In this document: piece after piece, positions 1-8,140 of the stretch
Position numbering within the stretch: the stretch's first letter is position 1
Layout of the letters: each line of letters begins with the position of its first letter
NCBI RefSeq assembly: GCF_023277745.1
Contig: NZ_CP086322.1
Coordinates: 4,154,001 to 4,218,000, forward strand
Length of the DNA: 64,000 bases
From: Streptomyces halobius
GTDB taxonomy: Bacteria > Actinomycetota > Actinomycetes > Streptomycetales > Streptomycetaceae
Direction of reading: 5' to 3'
The notes under the pieces: model-generated
What the model was told of the DNA's origin: nothing
The model's input: only the letters and a program-made list of their open reading frames with translations
The model's database searches: none
Program-made: the position numbers and the translations under genes

Positions 1-1262
1 CAACTCGGGGCAGGCGGCGGTGAGCCGGACCAGGACATCGTGATACTCGGCCTTGAGGTTGTCGGGCCCGGTGAGCAGCATCCGGGCGCATCTGCGCGCA
101 GGGATGTGACTGGGTCGGCGTCCGCGCAGCCTTGGTCGATGTACTTGTGCAGGAGGTTGAGACAGCCGTGAACCCGAGGGCCTTGTCTCTTCGAAGAGGT
201 GCAGGACGGGGCTGGCGGGGTCTTCGGCCCGGCGATTGCGCAGGTGCTCGCGGTAGGGATCGACAAGGCTGGCACGGTACTTGGGGATGCGGAGCATCGG
301 CTCGGGCTGATCGGCACGGGCATAGCGCTTGACGGTGTTCAAGGCCAGTTGCGGGCGGCGGGCGCATTCGAGCAGGCCCACGCCCTGGTCGAGCAGGTCG
401 TGGACCTGGTGCCAGCGCTCCGGGGTGGTCTGTGCGCGGGGCCCGTCGTACAGGGGCGCGTCCAGCACGGTGGCCCGGCAGTTGCTGTGCGCCTTCACCT
501 CGCTCAGGGCGGCTTCGCACAGGTTGTGCCACAGATGCCAGCGGTCAGCGACCTGCACCGCGTCGGGCAGGGCTCGGCGGATGGCCTCGGCGTGGGTGGC
601 CGAGCCGTCACGGCACACGACCTCGACGCCCGGATGGGACGCAGCCACGCCTGAAGGGTGTCGGCTGTGCGGTCGGGCAGCACGTCGATCCGCTCATGGG
701 TCTCGGCGTCGATCACCACGGTGGCATAGCGATGCCGCCGGCGCAGAGCAAAATCGTCGACGCCGATCACGCGGGGCACCCGCCCGGTGGGCAACGGGAT
801 GCGCAACAGGGCGCGCAGGGCAGTGTGACGCGACAAGCCCACCGCGAGTATCGCCAGCAAACGTGCCCCCGCCCGGCCAGCCAACTCCTTGACCCGGCCT
901 TGGCTTGCCTGGTCAGACGGTTTGTGCGTCGCTGGTACTGCTCCAGCACCCCGGGCACCTGCTCGCGGAAGGTGTGGCGGCAGCCGCGCGTGGGACACAC
1001 CAGACGTCGCACCTGCACACGGACCACCACCCGCCGCCCATCCACTGGAACGTCGGCCACGGTCCGCAGATGATAGCCATGCACGCGCCCGGACAACGCC
1101 CCGCAGCCCGGGCACGGCACAGAGTCCTCCGGTGTCCGAGCCGCACCAGGATCCGCTCCCCTTCGTCGACCACATCCTCGATGGCCAGGGGCCCAAGCCT
1201 CGAAAACACCGCACTCACAAGCTCGTTGGCATCTCGCACGCGAGTTGTCAACGACACCGACA
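1..1262 (-). pseudogene. ISL3-family transposase, frameshifted and cut by the window edge
   Basis: Pieces of an ISL3-type transposase are legible in order on the minus strand but in different frames. An N-terminal piece near 1160-1255 reads [14 protein letters not shown] zinc-binding piece near 1000-1120 has CPGCGAL followed by [10 protein letters not shown]. The start of the DDE domain near 660-890 has [20 protein letters not shown]. At least two frame changes separate these pieces and the rest runs off the left edge, so the gene is a decayed insertion sequence. The ISL3 assignment rests on the [15 protein letters not shown] block and the cysteine pattern. No inverted repeats were identified. 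Confidence 0.75.
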
Positions 1263-1329
1263 ACGCTCCGTCACCACCGAAAGTGAGACGGGGCCGTTGT
1301 TTAGACACTCCCGTCTCAGCCACAGCCCT

Positions 1330-1586
1330 GGACCCGACCAGCCGACTCACCGTCGGCGAGTGGCTGGTCATGTGCCTGGCGGACAAGAAGGGGCGGCAGA
1401 GCGCCATCAGCCGCGATGAGAGCAGCATGCGCCTCCAAGGAATCCGGAGCTGAAGACGAGGAATCCGGGGTCGAAGCCGTAGCGGACGGTACCGGGGAGT
1501 TCGCAGCTGAGCGCGACTCTGGTGCCCCATCCGCTCACGCTCCGCGCACGCAAACGGCCCCGGACGAGGAGTCCGAGGCCGAATAG
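1330..1586 (+). pseudogene. Possible tyrosine-integrase fragment and unknown C-terminal tail
   Basis: A rightward reading from about 1330 to 1453 contains RLTVGEWLVMCLADKKGRQS. This resembles the start of the core-binding domain of actinophage tyrosine integrases (LTVGEWL followed by a basic stretch). It then runs into a stop. An overlapping frame ending with TAG at 1584-1586 gives an acidic Glu/Asp/Ser-rich tail. Neither has a full gene around it. Lying beside a tRNA attachment scar makes an integrase remnant plausible, but the match is short. Confidence 0.3.
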
Positions 1587-1631
1587 CCCGCCTACCTGGG
1601 GAGAGACCCCAGGTCAGCGCGGCGTACGGAG

Positions 1632-1673
1632 AGCCCCCTGTCGGATTCGAACCGACGACCTTCGCTTTACAAG
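1632..1673 (-). other. Attachment-site scar: 3' half of tRNA-Thr(TGT)
   Basis: Read on the minus strand this is anticodon loop CTTGTAA, the 3' anticodon strand AGCGA, a variable loop, a perfect T arm (GTCGG, TTCGAAT, CCGAC) and the acceptor strand AGGGGGC plus T. The anticodon would be TGT (Thr). The preceding bases cannot form the 5' half: the anticodon stem fails immediately upstream and there is no D arm. Such half-tRNAs are left when an integrative element inserts into a tRNA gene and carries its own copy of the 3' end. The orientation places host DNA at lower coordinates and the element at higher coordinates. Confidence 0.8.
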
Positions 1674-1839
1674 CATGTTGGATCTTGCTTCCGTGATCAA
1701 GGGAGCCGCAGTGCGTTCGACCAGGCCAGAGGCGTATCGATGCAGGTCAGGGGCTTGTTCCGGCGGTAGTGGACCCTCACGCCAAGAGTAGTTCTTACCG
1801 GATGCTTCCCGATCCTTCCCTGGCTGTTCTTAGGCTTCT

Positions 1840-1869
1840 GTCCCCCGTCTGTCCCCCGAGCGTCCCCCG
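1840..1869. repeat. Three GTCCCCCG direct repeats at 11-bp spacing
   Basis: GTCCCCCG occurs at 1840-1847, 1851-1858 and 1862-1869, so starts are exactly 11 bp apart, about one helical turn. They lie 170 bp inside the tRNA scar. Helically phased short repeats beside an attachment core are typical of arm-type integrase or excisionase sites. That role is inferred. Confidence 0.5.
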
Positions 1870-1967
1870 AGACCCTCCACCTGGCCCTCCACATGATCAG
1901 CCGCATCAAAGCCGCAGGTAACCCATTGCTAAGCAATCGACTGACTACCGCTCAGGGTTCGTGCCGC

Positions 1968-2339
1968 TCAGAGACAGCCTGGGGCCGAAGCGCAGCCACT
2001 TGCGAGCGCCGGAAGGTCAGTACGTGCTGCGGGCCCGCGCTGTCTGTCTGCGTCGATCTGCTCTCGGGTGCGGGCGACGTGCTCCATGTCTACGGGGGCC
2101 TCCACGCCGAGCTCCGTGTGGAGGCGCTGATAGATGCCGTCTTCGAGGAGCGGCAGTTCGATGCTTTCCCACGGTGTCGGGCCGACGAGTGCGGTGAGCT
2201 TCTTGATGCGTTCGACGAGGAAGTCGCACTGCATCGACCACTTCCCGCTGATGGCTGCGTAGCGGGCGTTGTTGAGGTCGCTCCAGAGGCTGTCGAGCTC
2301 GTCGCGCACGGCTGCGCGGAGGGTTTCCAGCTCGCTCAT
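1968..2339 (-). CDS. Phage-type hypothetical protein, 123 aa
   Basis: A small acidic protein beginning MSELETLRAA with a helical, coiled-coil-like N-terminal half (ELDSLWSDLNN, FLVERIKKLTALVG). No catalytic motif is visible. The start ATG overlaps the stop of a 24-codon reading frame upstream (ATGA at 2336-2339). Size, coupling and strand match the early prophage genes at 7-25 kb, so it is probably the distal end of that module, now separated from it by the chromate cassette. Confidence 0.6.
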   Translation of the reverse strand: MSELETLRAAVRDELDSLWSDLNNARYAAISGKWSMQCDFLVERIKKLTALVGPTPWESIELPLLEDGIYQRLHTELGVEAPVDMEHVARTREQIDADRQRGPAARTDLPALASGCASAPGCL

Positions 2340-2410
2340 GTCGTCGTCCGTTTCTGTGTCAGCGGCACCGCCGGTGTCATCGTTTCATCCGGGTCGCGGT
2401 GCTTGTTCAT
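2336..2410 (-). CDS. Possible 24-codon peptide coupled to the next gene
   Basis: An ATG at 2410 opens a 24-codon frame (MNKHRDPDETMTP...) whose TGA overlaps the ATG of the 123-aa gene. A weak AGGAA lies about 9 bases upstream. It may be a genuine small protein or a translational leader. Only the overlap supports it. Confidence 0.25.
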   Translation of the reverse strand: MNKHRDPDETMTPAVPLTQKRTTT

Positions 2411-2511
2411 GGTGGGAGGTTCCTGCGTCGGCCGGCGATGCCATGCGGTCGGGTCGTCCCGTTCGTACGGCATCGCCGACCCGTCTCACCGGCTTTGTCG
2501 TGCGAGCTGGT

Positions 2512-2757
2512 TCACTGGTGGTTCAGTCCCGGCATTCTGCCGATGCTGTGTGCTTCCAGCCGGGCGAGCCTGCTGCTGGACTCAAGGATGTCCGCGTTGG
2601 GTCCGCAGGCTATGACGAGGGCGCAGCGGATCTTGGCGGGGTCGTGTTCGTCGCTGCGGGCGACGCGTAGGACCAGGCGTTCGTGCTGTCCGAAGGCCTG
2701 GTTGCAGATGCGGCACTCCTCGTGAGGGAAGGATGGGTTGCGGCTGGCGGCGGTCAT
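2512..2757 (-). CDS. Small zinc-ribbon-like protein, 81 aa
   Basis: The protein starts MTAASRNPSFPHEECRICNQ. It has a CxxC pair (CRIC) near residue 15 and further cysteines at about 45 and 51, suggesting a small metal-binding fold. No family was recognised. The frame stays open upstream, so a longer N-terminus is possible; ATG at 2757 was chosen because the downstream composition is the more protein-like. It lies on the strand of the phage early genes. Confidence 0.5.
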   Translation of the reverse strand: MTAASRNPSFPHEECRICNQAFGQHERLVLRVARSDEHDPAKIRCALVIACGPNADILESSSRLARLEAHSIGRMPGLNHQ

Positions 2758-3388
2758 GATCCGCTTGCGGTCCCACACTCCTTCGTCGCCGTGCGTCGCG
2801 TCGATGGCGTTGCCGACGTGGAAGTGTCTAGGGTCCGCGACTTCGTGAGCACTGGCTCCTGCGGAAACGCCGGAATCCGCGCACGGTGAGCAGCGGCCGT
2901 GTCGGTGGATGGTGAGCAATCGGTGGTTCTCCGTGATCGGGGTTGGTGACAGCGAGTGAGGTATCAATGGTCGTGCTGAACGCCGGTTTCGCTGACCGGC
3001 CTTCATCGGCTCTGTAGGGGCCGTTGGTTCCGCGGGGCGTTCGATGGCGACTTTCTGTCCGGCGGACGGTGCAGGATGACTGCGTCGAATAGAGGGGTCG
3101 CCCTGGAGGCCCAACGTGGGCTCATCACCGACGAGCTGTGACAGGCCCGGCATCGCGACTACGCAGTGTGGCGGAGGTACGGGATGTGTGAATCCATGCG
3201 TCCGTATACCCGGATCCCGCATGCGCTGTTCGCCGAGGCTCGGCGGTCACGTCCCACGGCTCCAGCACCGTGGCCTATGAGCACGAACTCGCCCAGCTCG
3301 ACGAGCAGGGCCACCGGCCGCTGCGGACGCGGGGTCAGGTGATCTGGGTGGTGCGGTCTGACGCGCTTGTCTGAAGTCTGGAGTGCGG
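2758..3388. other. Decayed intergenic stretch left of the chromate genes
   Basis: No convincing complete gene was seen. A rightward frame ending at about 3374 (reading VAYEHELAQLDEQGHRP) looks like the tail of a lost gene, and the minus frame leading into 2757 is partly open. The stretch probably marks the junction between the chromate cassette and the prophage remnant. Confidence 0.4.
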
Positions 3389-3823
3389 TCAGGCGGGTTC
3401 GCGGCCGAGGAGGTGGGCGCGCTGGTAGTAGGCGTACAGGCCGTCGAAGACGGGTTTGGTGACGGCCATGGTGTGGTCGTCGTCGCCGATCATCGACAGG
3501 CCGCGCAGGATGACGTCCAGGCCGGGGGCTTCGGGGGCGTCGAAGCGTTCGTCGTCGATGTCGGCTTCGTGGACGATCTCGGCGATGCGTTTCAGGGCCG
3601 GGTCGTCGGTGAGCTGGTAGCGGGTGAGGATGGTCTCGAAGCTGCAGTCGCCGTGGTGGTGGCCGAGTTCCACGCCGCGCATGTCGAACGCGGTGGCGTC
3701 GCCTGGGACCTGGTCGGGGTCGGTGACGAAGACGAATGTGGCGTCGGGGTCGATGAACCGGTGGATCAGCCAGGCGCAGGCGGCGCGGTCGATGTGGATG
3801 CCGGCGCGGGTGGCCCACTTCAT
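3389..3823 (-). CDS. chrB: Chromate resistance protein, ChrB C-terminal domain type
   Basis: A 144-aa protein with the conserved opening of the ChrB C-terminal domain: WATRAGIHIDRAACAWLIHR, then FDMRGVELGHH and DCSFETIL. In classical ChrB this region is fused behind the N-terminal domain; here it is a separate gene whose ATG overlaps the stop of the N-terminal-domain gene (ATGA at 3820-3823). ChrB proteins act as chromate-responsive regulators or accessory factors for ChrA efflux. The role here is inferred from domain and neighbours. Confidence 0.85.
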   Translation of the reverse strand: MKWATRAGIHIDRAACAWLIHRFIDPDATFVFVTDPDQVPGDATAFDMRGVELGHHHGDCSFETILTRYQLTDDPALKRIAEIVHEADIDDERFDAPEAPGLDVILRGLSMIGDDDHTMAVTKPVFDGLYAYYQRAHLLGREPA

Positions 3824-4323
3824 GCGGACTCACTCTCCTTGGGATCGTCGTTGTGGTGGTCGGGGTGGAGGGCCGCCACGGCATTCTCGGCGGCGCGCCG
3901 CTGGGGCGGGGGGAAGTAGTCGCGGCGGTGGATGCGGCGCAGTTCGGCGCGCAGCTTGCGCAGGACGCGTCTGCGGGTGGGCTCATCGGCGGTGCGGGCT
4001 TGTTCGGCCTGGGCGAGGACCTGCTGGTACTCGGCGGCGCGGGCGGTGGCCATGGCCTGGGCGAGGGAGCGTTCCTGGGCGGCGCTGGCGGGCTGGGCGA
4101 GCCAGATGGTGGCGGTGCCGTCGGCGTCGAGGATCTCGTCGGCGATCCATTCCAGGTGCTCGCGGGTGCGGGCGTCGGCGGGCAGCGCGACCAGGCCGTC
4201 GGAGAGCTGGGCGACGCCGAGCCGTTTGAGTTTGCGCCAGATGGTGATGCGCGGGGTGGAGGGCTCGCGGGGGATGCGGTAGCTCAACAGCACCCACTGC
4301 CCGCCCACCCCGGGCACGGTCAC
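3820..4323 (-). CDS. chrB: ChrB N-terminal domain protein
   Basis: A 167-aa protein with the ChrB N-terminal signature: WVLLSYRIPREPSTPRITIW, then LKRLGVAQLSDGLVALP, and a basic C-terminal helix with LRAELRRIHRRDYFPPP. Start is GTG at 4323, overlapping the stop of the upstream small membrane protein gene (GTGA). With the next gene it makes a split ChrB. It is the likely DNA-binding or sensory half in the regulation of chromate efflux. Confidence 0.85.
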   Translation of the reverse strand: MTVPGVGGQWVLLSYRIPREPSTPRITIWRKLKRLGVAQLSDGLVALPADARTREHLEWIADEILDADGTATIWLAQPASAAQERSLAQAMATARAAEYQQVLAQAEQARTADEPTRRRVLRKLRAELRRIHRRDYFPPPQRRAAENAVAALHPDHHNDDPKESESA

Positions 4324-4538
4324 GGTCTGCTGTCCCGCGGCCCCAAGCCGGCCACGCGGGCGATCCAGTACAGCCCGGACAGGGCGATCAACACGAACAC
4401 CACGTCATCGAGCGGGTCGGCGATCGGCTCCAGCACGCGGTCGAGGACGTTGACGTCGGTGACGAACGCGCCCCAGGCGAACGCGCCGATCAGCAGCAGC
4501 ACAAAGGCCACCCAGTCCAGGGCATTACGCGGTCGCAT
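4320..4538 (-). CDS. Small two-helix membrane protein of the chromate cluster
   Basis: 72 aa with two hydrophobic segments, about residues 9-27 (VAFVLLLIGAFAWGAFV) and 45-62 (VVFVLIALSGLYWIARV). This resembles DUF378-like small membrane proteins. It lies between the DUF1259 lipoprotein gene and chrB in one leftward operon. No catalytic residues are apparent; a function in metal stress is inferred from position only. Confidence 0.7.
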   Translation of the reverse strand: MRPRNALDWVAFVLLLIGAFAWGAFVTDVNVLDRVLEPIADPLDDVVFVLIALSGLYWIARVAGLGPRDSRP

Positions 4539-4569
4539 GAGTACGATTCTCCTTCACTTCAGAACAAGA

Positions 4570-5547
4570 TCAGCCAGCGGGGGTGACGGATGTCTGGTCG
4601 ACGGCCTTCTTGAGGGTGCGGGCCAGCTTCACGGCGTCGTCCTGGGCCCAGAAGTGCATGTAGAACAGGCGCGGGTTGTCGCTCAACCCGTGGTTGTGGA
4701 GCTCGACGATGTCGATGCCGCCGCCGCGCAGTGCCTTGATCACCTTCTGGACCTCGCTGGCGGCCATGGCGAAGTCGCCGTTGATGACCGCGTTGCCGTC
4801 GCCGGTGGGCTGGAAGCCGATCGCGGTGGTCACCCCCATGGCCGGGGGCAGGATCTTGCCGTGGTCGGTGATCTTCTCGTCGCGGGCGAAGGAGAACTTG
4901 TAGATCCCGCCGTTGTTGGTGCCCTTGGTGCCCATGGCTTGGTCGATGGCCTTGGTGTCCAGGTCCGGCTTCTGGTCGGACGGGGGCGAGGGCGCAGGGG
5001 TGGCGGTGGTGTTCAGCGCGGCGCGGACGCCGCGGGCGATTTTGTCCGCGTCCTTGCCCTGGGCGTGGAAGTGGGTCCACCACACCTGCGGGGAGTGGGC
5101 GAGCAGGTGCTTGTGCACCGCGGTCTGGGCGATGCCAGCCTTCCGCAGGGCGTCGGTGACCTTCGGCAGCTCCTGCTCGGTCACCACCAGGTCACCCATC
5201 GCCATGGTGGTGCCGTCGCCGTAGCGGGCGAAGGCCGCCCATGAGCCCAGGGATAGCCCCGCCTTGACCGTGACGCCCTTGGAGGTGACCTTCAGGTCAC
5301 TGCGGGGAAACCCGGTCCGGTACACGGTGCCGCCCGACAGCTTGCCCTCACGGCCCAGCGCGTCGGCCACACCCTTCCAGTCCTCCTCGCTGGTCTTGAC
5401 CGGCTCCATGCCCTTCCCCGTGGCTGCGGCGTGCGCCGCCCTGCTGTCCTCCGTTCCGGCCGAGGACCCGTTGTCACTGGCGCAGGCGCCGGCCAGCAGC
5501 ACCGCCCCCGCCACCGCGCCCAGCCGCAACGTCTTCGTGGAGATCAT
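4570..5547 (-). CDS. DUF1259 (LppY/LpqO-type) lipoprotein
   Basis: 325 aa with a lipoprotein signal peptide: MISTKTLRLGAVAGAVLLAG followed by the lipobox cysteine (LLAGAC). Two DUF1259 repeats follow, each with the pattern ...VYRTGFPRSDLKV... or YKFSFAR..., then Met/Ala-rich strands and an HNH or HFHAQGK-type segment (residues about 50-180 and 200-320). ATG at 5547 was chosen over an upstream start because AAGGAG lies seven bases before it and the signal peptide begins there. LpqO-like proteins often accompany chrA/chrB in actinobacteria; their biochemical role is unknown. Confidence 0.85.
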   Translation of the reverse strand: MISTKTLRLGAVAGAVLLAGACASDNGSSAGTEDSRAAHAAATGKGMEPVKTSEEDWKGVADALGREGKLSGGTVYRTGFPRSDLKVTSKGVTVKAGLSLGSWAAFARYGDGTTMAMGDLVVTEQELPKVTDALRKAGIAQTAVHKHLLAHSPQVWWTHFHAQGKDADKIARGVRAALNTTATPAPSPPSDQKPDLDTKAIDQAMGTKGTNNGGIYKFSFARDEKITDHGKILPPAMGVTTAIGFQPTGDGNAVINGDFAMAASEVQKVIKALRGGGIDIVELHNHGLSDNPRLFYMHFWAQDDAVKLARTLKKAVDQTSVTPAG

Positions 5548-5581
5548 CACCACTCCTTGGGTTCTCGTCTCCAGCAGTTGA

Positions 5582-5597
5582 TGCAACCATGGTTACA
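5582..5597. promoter_or_regulatory. Near-perfect 16-bp palindrome in the chr divergent promoter region
   Basis: TGCAACCATGGTTACA is symmetric except for one base pair, with core AACCATGGTT. It sits 35 bp upstream of the DUF1259 start, between the divergent leftward operon and chrA. It is a good operator candidate for the co-encoded ChrB-type regulator. The regulator-site pairing is inference. Confidence 0.45.
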
Positions 5598-5713
5598 CCG
5601 AATAGCCGGGGCGGGACAACCGCCTCGCCGGCCACCGGGGACGCTGCCGCGCCGGTGCATCCCCGGGGGCCGCACCACACCCGACGCGAGCACGAGCCCA
5701 AGGAGCCTGGCCG

Positions 5714-7102
5714 GTGACTGCTACCGACGACCCCGCACGCCCCCGCCCGAGTGACGGCCGGGATCTGATCCCGTTCCGGCAGGCGCTGCGCACCTGGTTC
5801 GCGATCTCGCTGCAGACCTTCGGGGGTCCGGCCGGGCAGATCGCGGTGATGCAGCGGACCCTGGTGGAGGAGAAGCGGTGGATCGGCCAGCAGCGGTTCA
5901 ACCACGCGCTGAGCTACTGCATGCTGCTGCCCGGCCCCGAGGCCCAGCAGCTCGCCGTCTACATCGGCTGGCTGCTCAACGGCACCCGTGGTGGCCTGGC
6001 GGCGGGCACCCTGTTCGTCCTGCCCGGCATCGTGGCCCTGCTGGCGCTGTCCGCCCTCTACGTCGCCTTCGGTACCACCGCCGCACTTACGGGCCTGTTC
6101 GCCGGGCTCGCCCCCGCGGTGGTGGCCATCGTCGCCCAGGCGGTATGGCGGGTCGGCCGCCGCTCGCTGACCCACATCGCCCACATCACCCTCGCGGTAG
6201 CCGCGTTCGCCGCTCTGGCCCTGTTCGCCGTGCCGTTCCCGCTCGTGATCGCCGCCGCCGCGATAGCCGGCTGGCTGATCGCCCGCTACCTCCCCAGCAC
6301 CCGCACACTCCCTGCCGAAGAGGCCAGCGACGGCGGGCCCGCTCCGCTGATCGCGGATGGCGCCCTGCACCACGAGCGCCCCGGCCTCCGCCGCACGCTG
6401 CGCATCGCGGCCATCGGACTGGCCCTGTGGGCCGCCCCGCTGGCGGCCGTCGCCGCACTCTTCGGCACCGGCAGCACCTTCACCGCCCAAGGGCTGTTCT
6501 TCTCCGGCACCGCGCTGGTCACTTTCGGCGGCGCCTACGCGGTGCTCGCCTACGTCGCCCAGCAAGCCGTCCACGCCTACGGCTGGCTGACCCCCGGGGA
6601 GATGGTGCGCGGCCTGGCCCTGGCCGAATCCACCCCCGGCCCGCTCATCATGGTCGTGCAGTTCGTCGCCTTCCTCGGCGCCTACCGCGACCCCGGCACG
6701 CTTACCCCCTGGGCCGCTGCCCTGCTCGGCGCGCTGCTGACCACCTGGGTCACCTTCGTGCCCTGCTTCCTGTTCATCTTCCTCGGCGCCCCGCACATCG
6801 AGCGGCTGCGCGGCAACCCGCACATCTCCGCCGCCCTGAAGGGCATCACCGCCGCCGTCGTCGGCGTCATCGCCAACCTGGCCCTGTACTTCGCCGAACA
6901 CACCCTCTTCACCACCGTGGATGCCGTCACCTTCGGGCCGCTGCAGCTCCAGCTGCCCGACCCCGCCACCCTGCGGCCCGGCGCCCTCGCCATCGCCCTG
7001 ACCGCCGCAGTCCTGATCTTCCGGCTGCGTTGGAGCATGCTGCGCACCCTCGGCATCTGCGCCGGCCTCGGCCTGACTACCGCCCTGGCCGGCCTGACCT
7101 GA
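5714..7102 (+). CDS. chrA: Chromate efflux transporter ChrA
   Basis: 462 aa, about ten to twelve hydrophobic segments, in two homologous CHR halves. The first half has the family signature FGGPAGQIAVMQRTLVEEKRW near residue 37. The second repeats it as FGGAYAVLAYVAQQAV near residue 272, followed by WLTPGEMVRGLALAESTPGP. Length matches bidomain ChrA. Start is GTG at 5714 with AAGGAG upstream. It diverges from the lipoprotein/chrB operon and should export chromate across the cytoplasmic membrane. Confidence 0.93.
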   Translation: MTATDDPARPRPSDGRDLIPFRQALRTWFAISLQTFGGPAGQIAVMQRTLVEEKRWIGQQRFNHALSYCMLLPGPEAQQLAVYIGWLLNGTRGGLAAGTLFVLPGIVALLALSALYVAFGTTAALTGLFAGLAPAVVAIVAQAVWRVGRRSLTHIAHITLAVAAFAALALFAVPFPLVIAAAAIAGWLIARYLPSTRTLPAEEASDGGPAPLIADGALHHERPGLRRTLRIAAIGLALWAAPLAAVAALFGTGSTFTAQGLFFSGTALVTFGGAYAVLAYVAQQAVHAYGWLTPGEMVRGLALAESTPGPLIMVVQFVAFLGAYRDPGTLTPWAAALLGALLTTWVTFVPCFLFIFLGAPHIERLRGNPHISAALKGITAAVVGVIANLALYFAEHTLFTTVDAVTFGPLQLQLPDPATLRPGALAIALTAAVLIFRLRWSMLRTLGICAGLGLTTALAGLT

Positions 7103-7174
7103 CCGATACCTCAGATAGGGAGTGCCATGATCCTGATAGCCCCGCAGATAATCGCCTGCTACTGAACGTAGTCA

Positions 7175-7245
7175 CTGTCAACGGGATCGCGGATTTGCCA
7201 ATCGGCTGTCAATGAAGTGCCTTCGCTGTCAACGGAGTCGCGGAT
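7175..7245. repeat. Imperfect 20-bp direct repeat at the right edge of the chromate cassette
   Basis: CTGTCAACGG followed by GATCGCGGAT at 7175-7194 recurs as CTGTCAACGG followed by AGTCGCGGAT at 7226-7245. The second copy lies in the 3' end of the neighbouring phage gene; the first lies outside it. The duplication marks the boundary between chrA and the phage genes and may be a recombination or insertion scar. Confidence 0.5.
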
Positions 7246-7670
7246 CCTACAAAGTGCTGGCCGGGTGCGTCGTTCAGGTCGAAGAGGCAGGCGAACACGT
7301 CTTCGCCGGTTCGCTCGTCCTTGATGCTGATGAGTACCTTGCCGGGCCGGTAGTGGACGCTGCTGCGCAGGTCGAAGCCGAGGGCGGTGATGCGGTGGAT
7401 GCTCATTTCGAACGCTGATTTGGGGTCGTCGTTGTGCTTGGGCATGAGGTCGCACGGGTTTGGCTTTAGCCCGTCGATGTCGCCCTTGTCGTTGTAGGAG
7501 ACCTCGAACCGTATCCAGTCGTGGAGCTGGTTCTCCCGGCCGTCCAGCGGGCATGGCGTCTGCCCCCACAGCAGTGTGCGGGCTGCCATGTTGGTGATCA
7601 TCTCGGCGTCCCACTCCCAGTGGGTCGGTCGTCGCACACCGTCTGGCGTCACGATCTCCTGTTCGCTCAT
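7209..7670 (-). CDS. Phage early hypothetical protein, 153 aa
   Basis: Begins MSEQEIVTPDGVRRPTHWEW. It is mixed alpha/beta with no motif recognised. The ATG overlaps the TGA of the preceding gene (ATGA at 7667-7670). It is the most distal gene of a coupled early operon. Part of its 3' end is duplicated just downstream, suggesting that the chromate cassette entered here. Confidence 0.6.
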   Translation of the reverse strand: MSEQEIVTPDGVRRPTHWEWDAEMITNMAARTLLWGQTPCPLDGRENQLHDWIRFEVSYNDKGDIDGLKPNPCDLMPKHNDDPKSAFEMSIHRITALGFDLRSSVHYRPGKVLISIKDERTGEDVFACLFDLNDAPGQHFVGSATPLTAKALH

Positions 7671-8140
7671 TTTCCTGCCCTCCTCTTGCGGCGCTCCAGC
7701 ATTCGCGCCTTGATCTGGAACTGGGTCGGCTCGGTGTAGGCGTGCTGTCCCCACGCCGAGGACTGGTTGTCGTGTCTGCGGGGCAGGCCGCAGTAGCGGC
7801 AGCCCATCGGGGGGGGGACTTCCGGCCGTACGGGGTCGGCGCCGACGGGGCGTAGCGTCGAGGAGGAGCCATCGGTGTGCCGGATGACGACTTCCCCGTA
7901 CTCGACGGCGACCGTCGCGTTCTTGCTGAGGCCGCGGAAGGCGAGCGCAACTGCCAGCCACTTCGGCCATGGGCCCTCAGCGTTGTGCACGCCGTAGGAG
8001 GTGCAGTACGTCTCGTCGAACTCGTCGACGTCGGCGGGCACCAAGGCATCGGCCTCGGCCCGCAGTTCGTCTGTTGTGCGGCCGTCGGGCGGTGCAGGGA
8101 ACATCTCTGCCACTGCGGCCGCGCTGATCGCGTCGGTCAT
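7667..8140 (-). CDS. Phage early hypothetical protein with CxxC, 157 aa
   Basis: Begins MTDAISAAAVAEMFP. The middle has WPKWLAVALAFRGLSKNATVAVEYG, and a CRYCGLPRRHDNQ zinc-knuckle-like segment lies near residue 125. ATG at 8140 was chosen because it overlaps the upstream stop, as in the rest of this operon. Function unknown. Confidence 0.6.
   Translation of the reverse strand: MTDAISAAAVAEMFPAPPDGRTTDELRAEADALVPADVDEFDETYCTSYGVHNAEGPWPKWLAVALAFRGLSKNATVAVEYGEVVIRHTDGSSSTLRPVGADPVRPEVPPPMGCRYCGLPRRHDNQSSAWGQHAYTEPTQFQIKARMLERRKRRAGK

Noticed and set aside
1697..1936. Minus-strand 79-codon frame beside the tRNA scar
   Set aside because: It overlaps the attachment arm repeats and has no ribosome site; treated as non-coding attachment DNA.
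5474..6901. 475-codon minus-strand open frame opposite chrA
   Set aside because: It is a Gly-rich shadow produced by GC bias on the strand opposite chrA.
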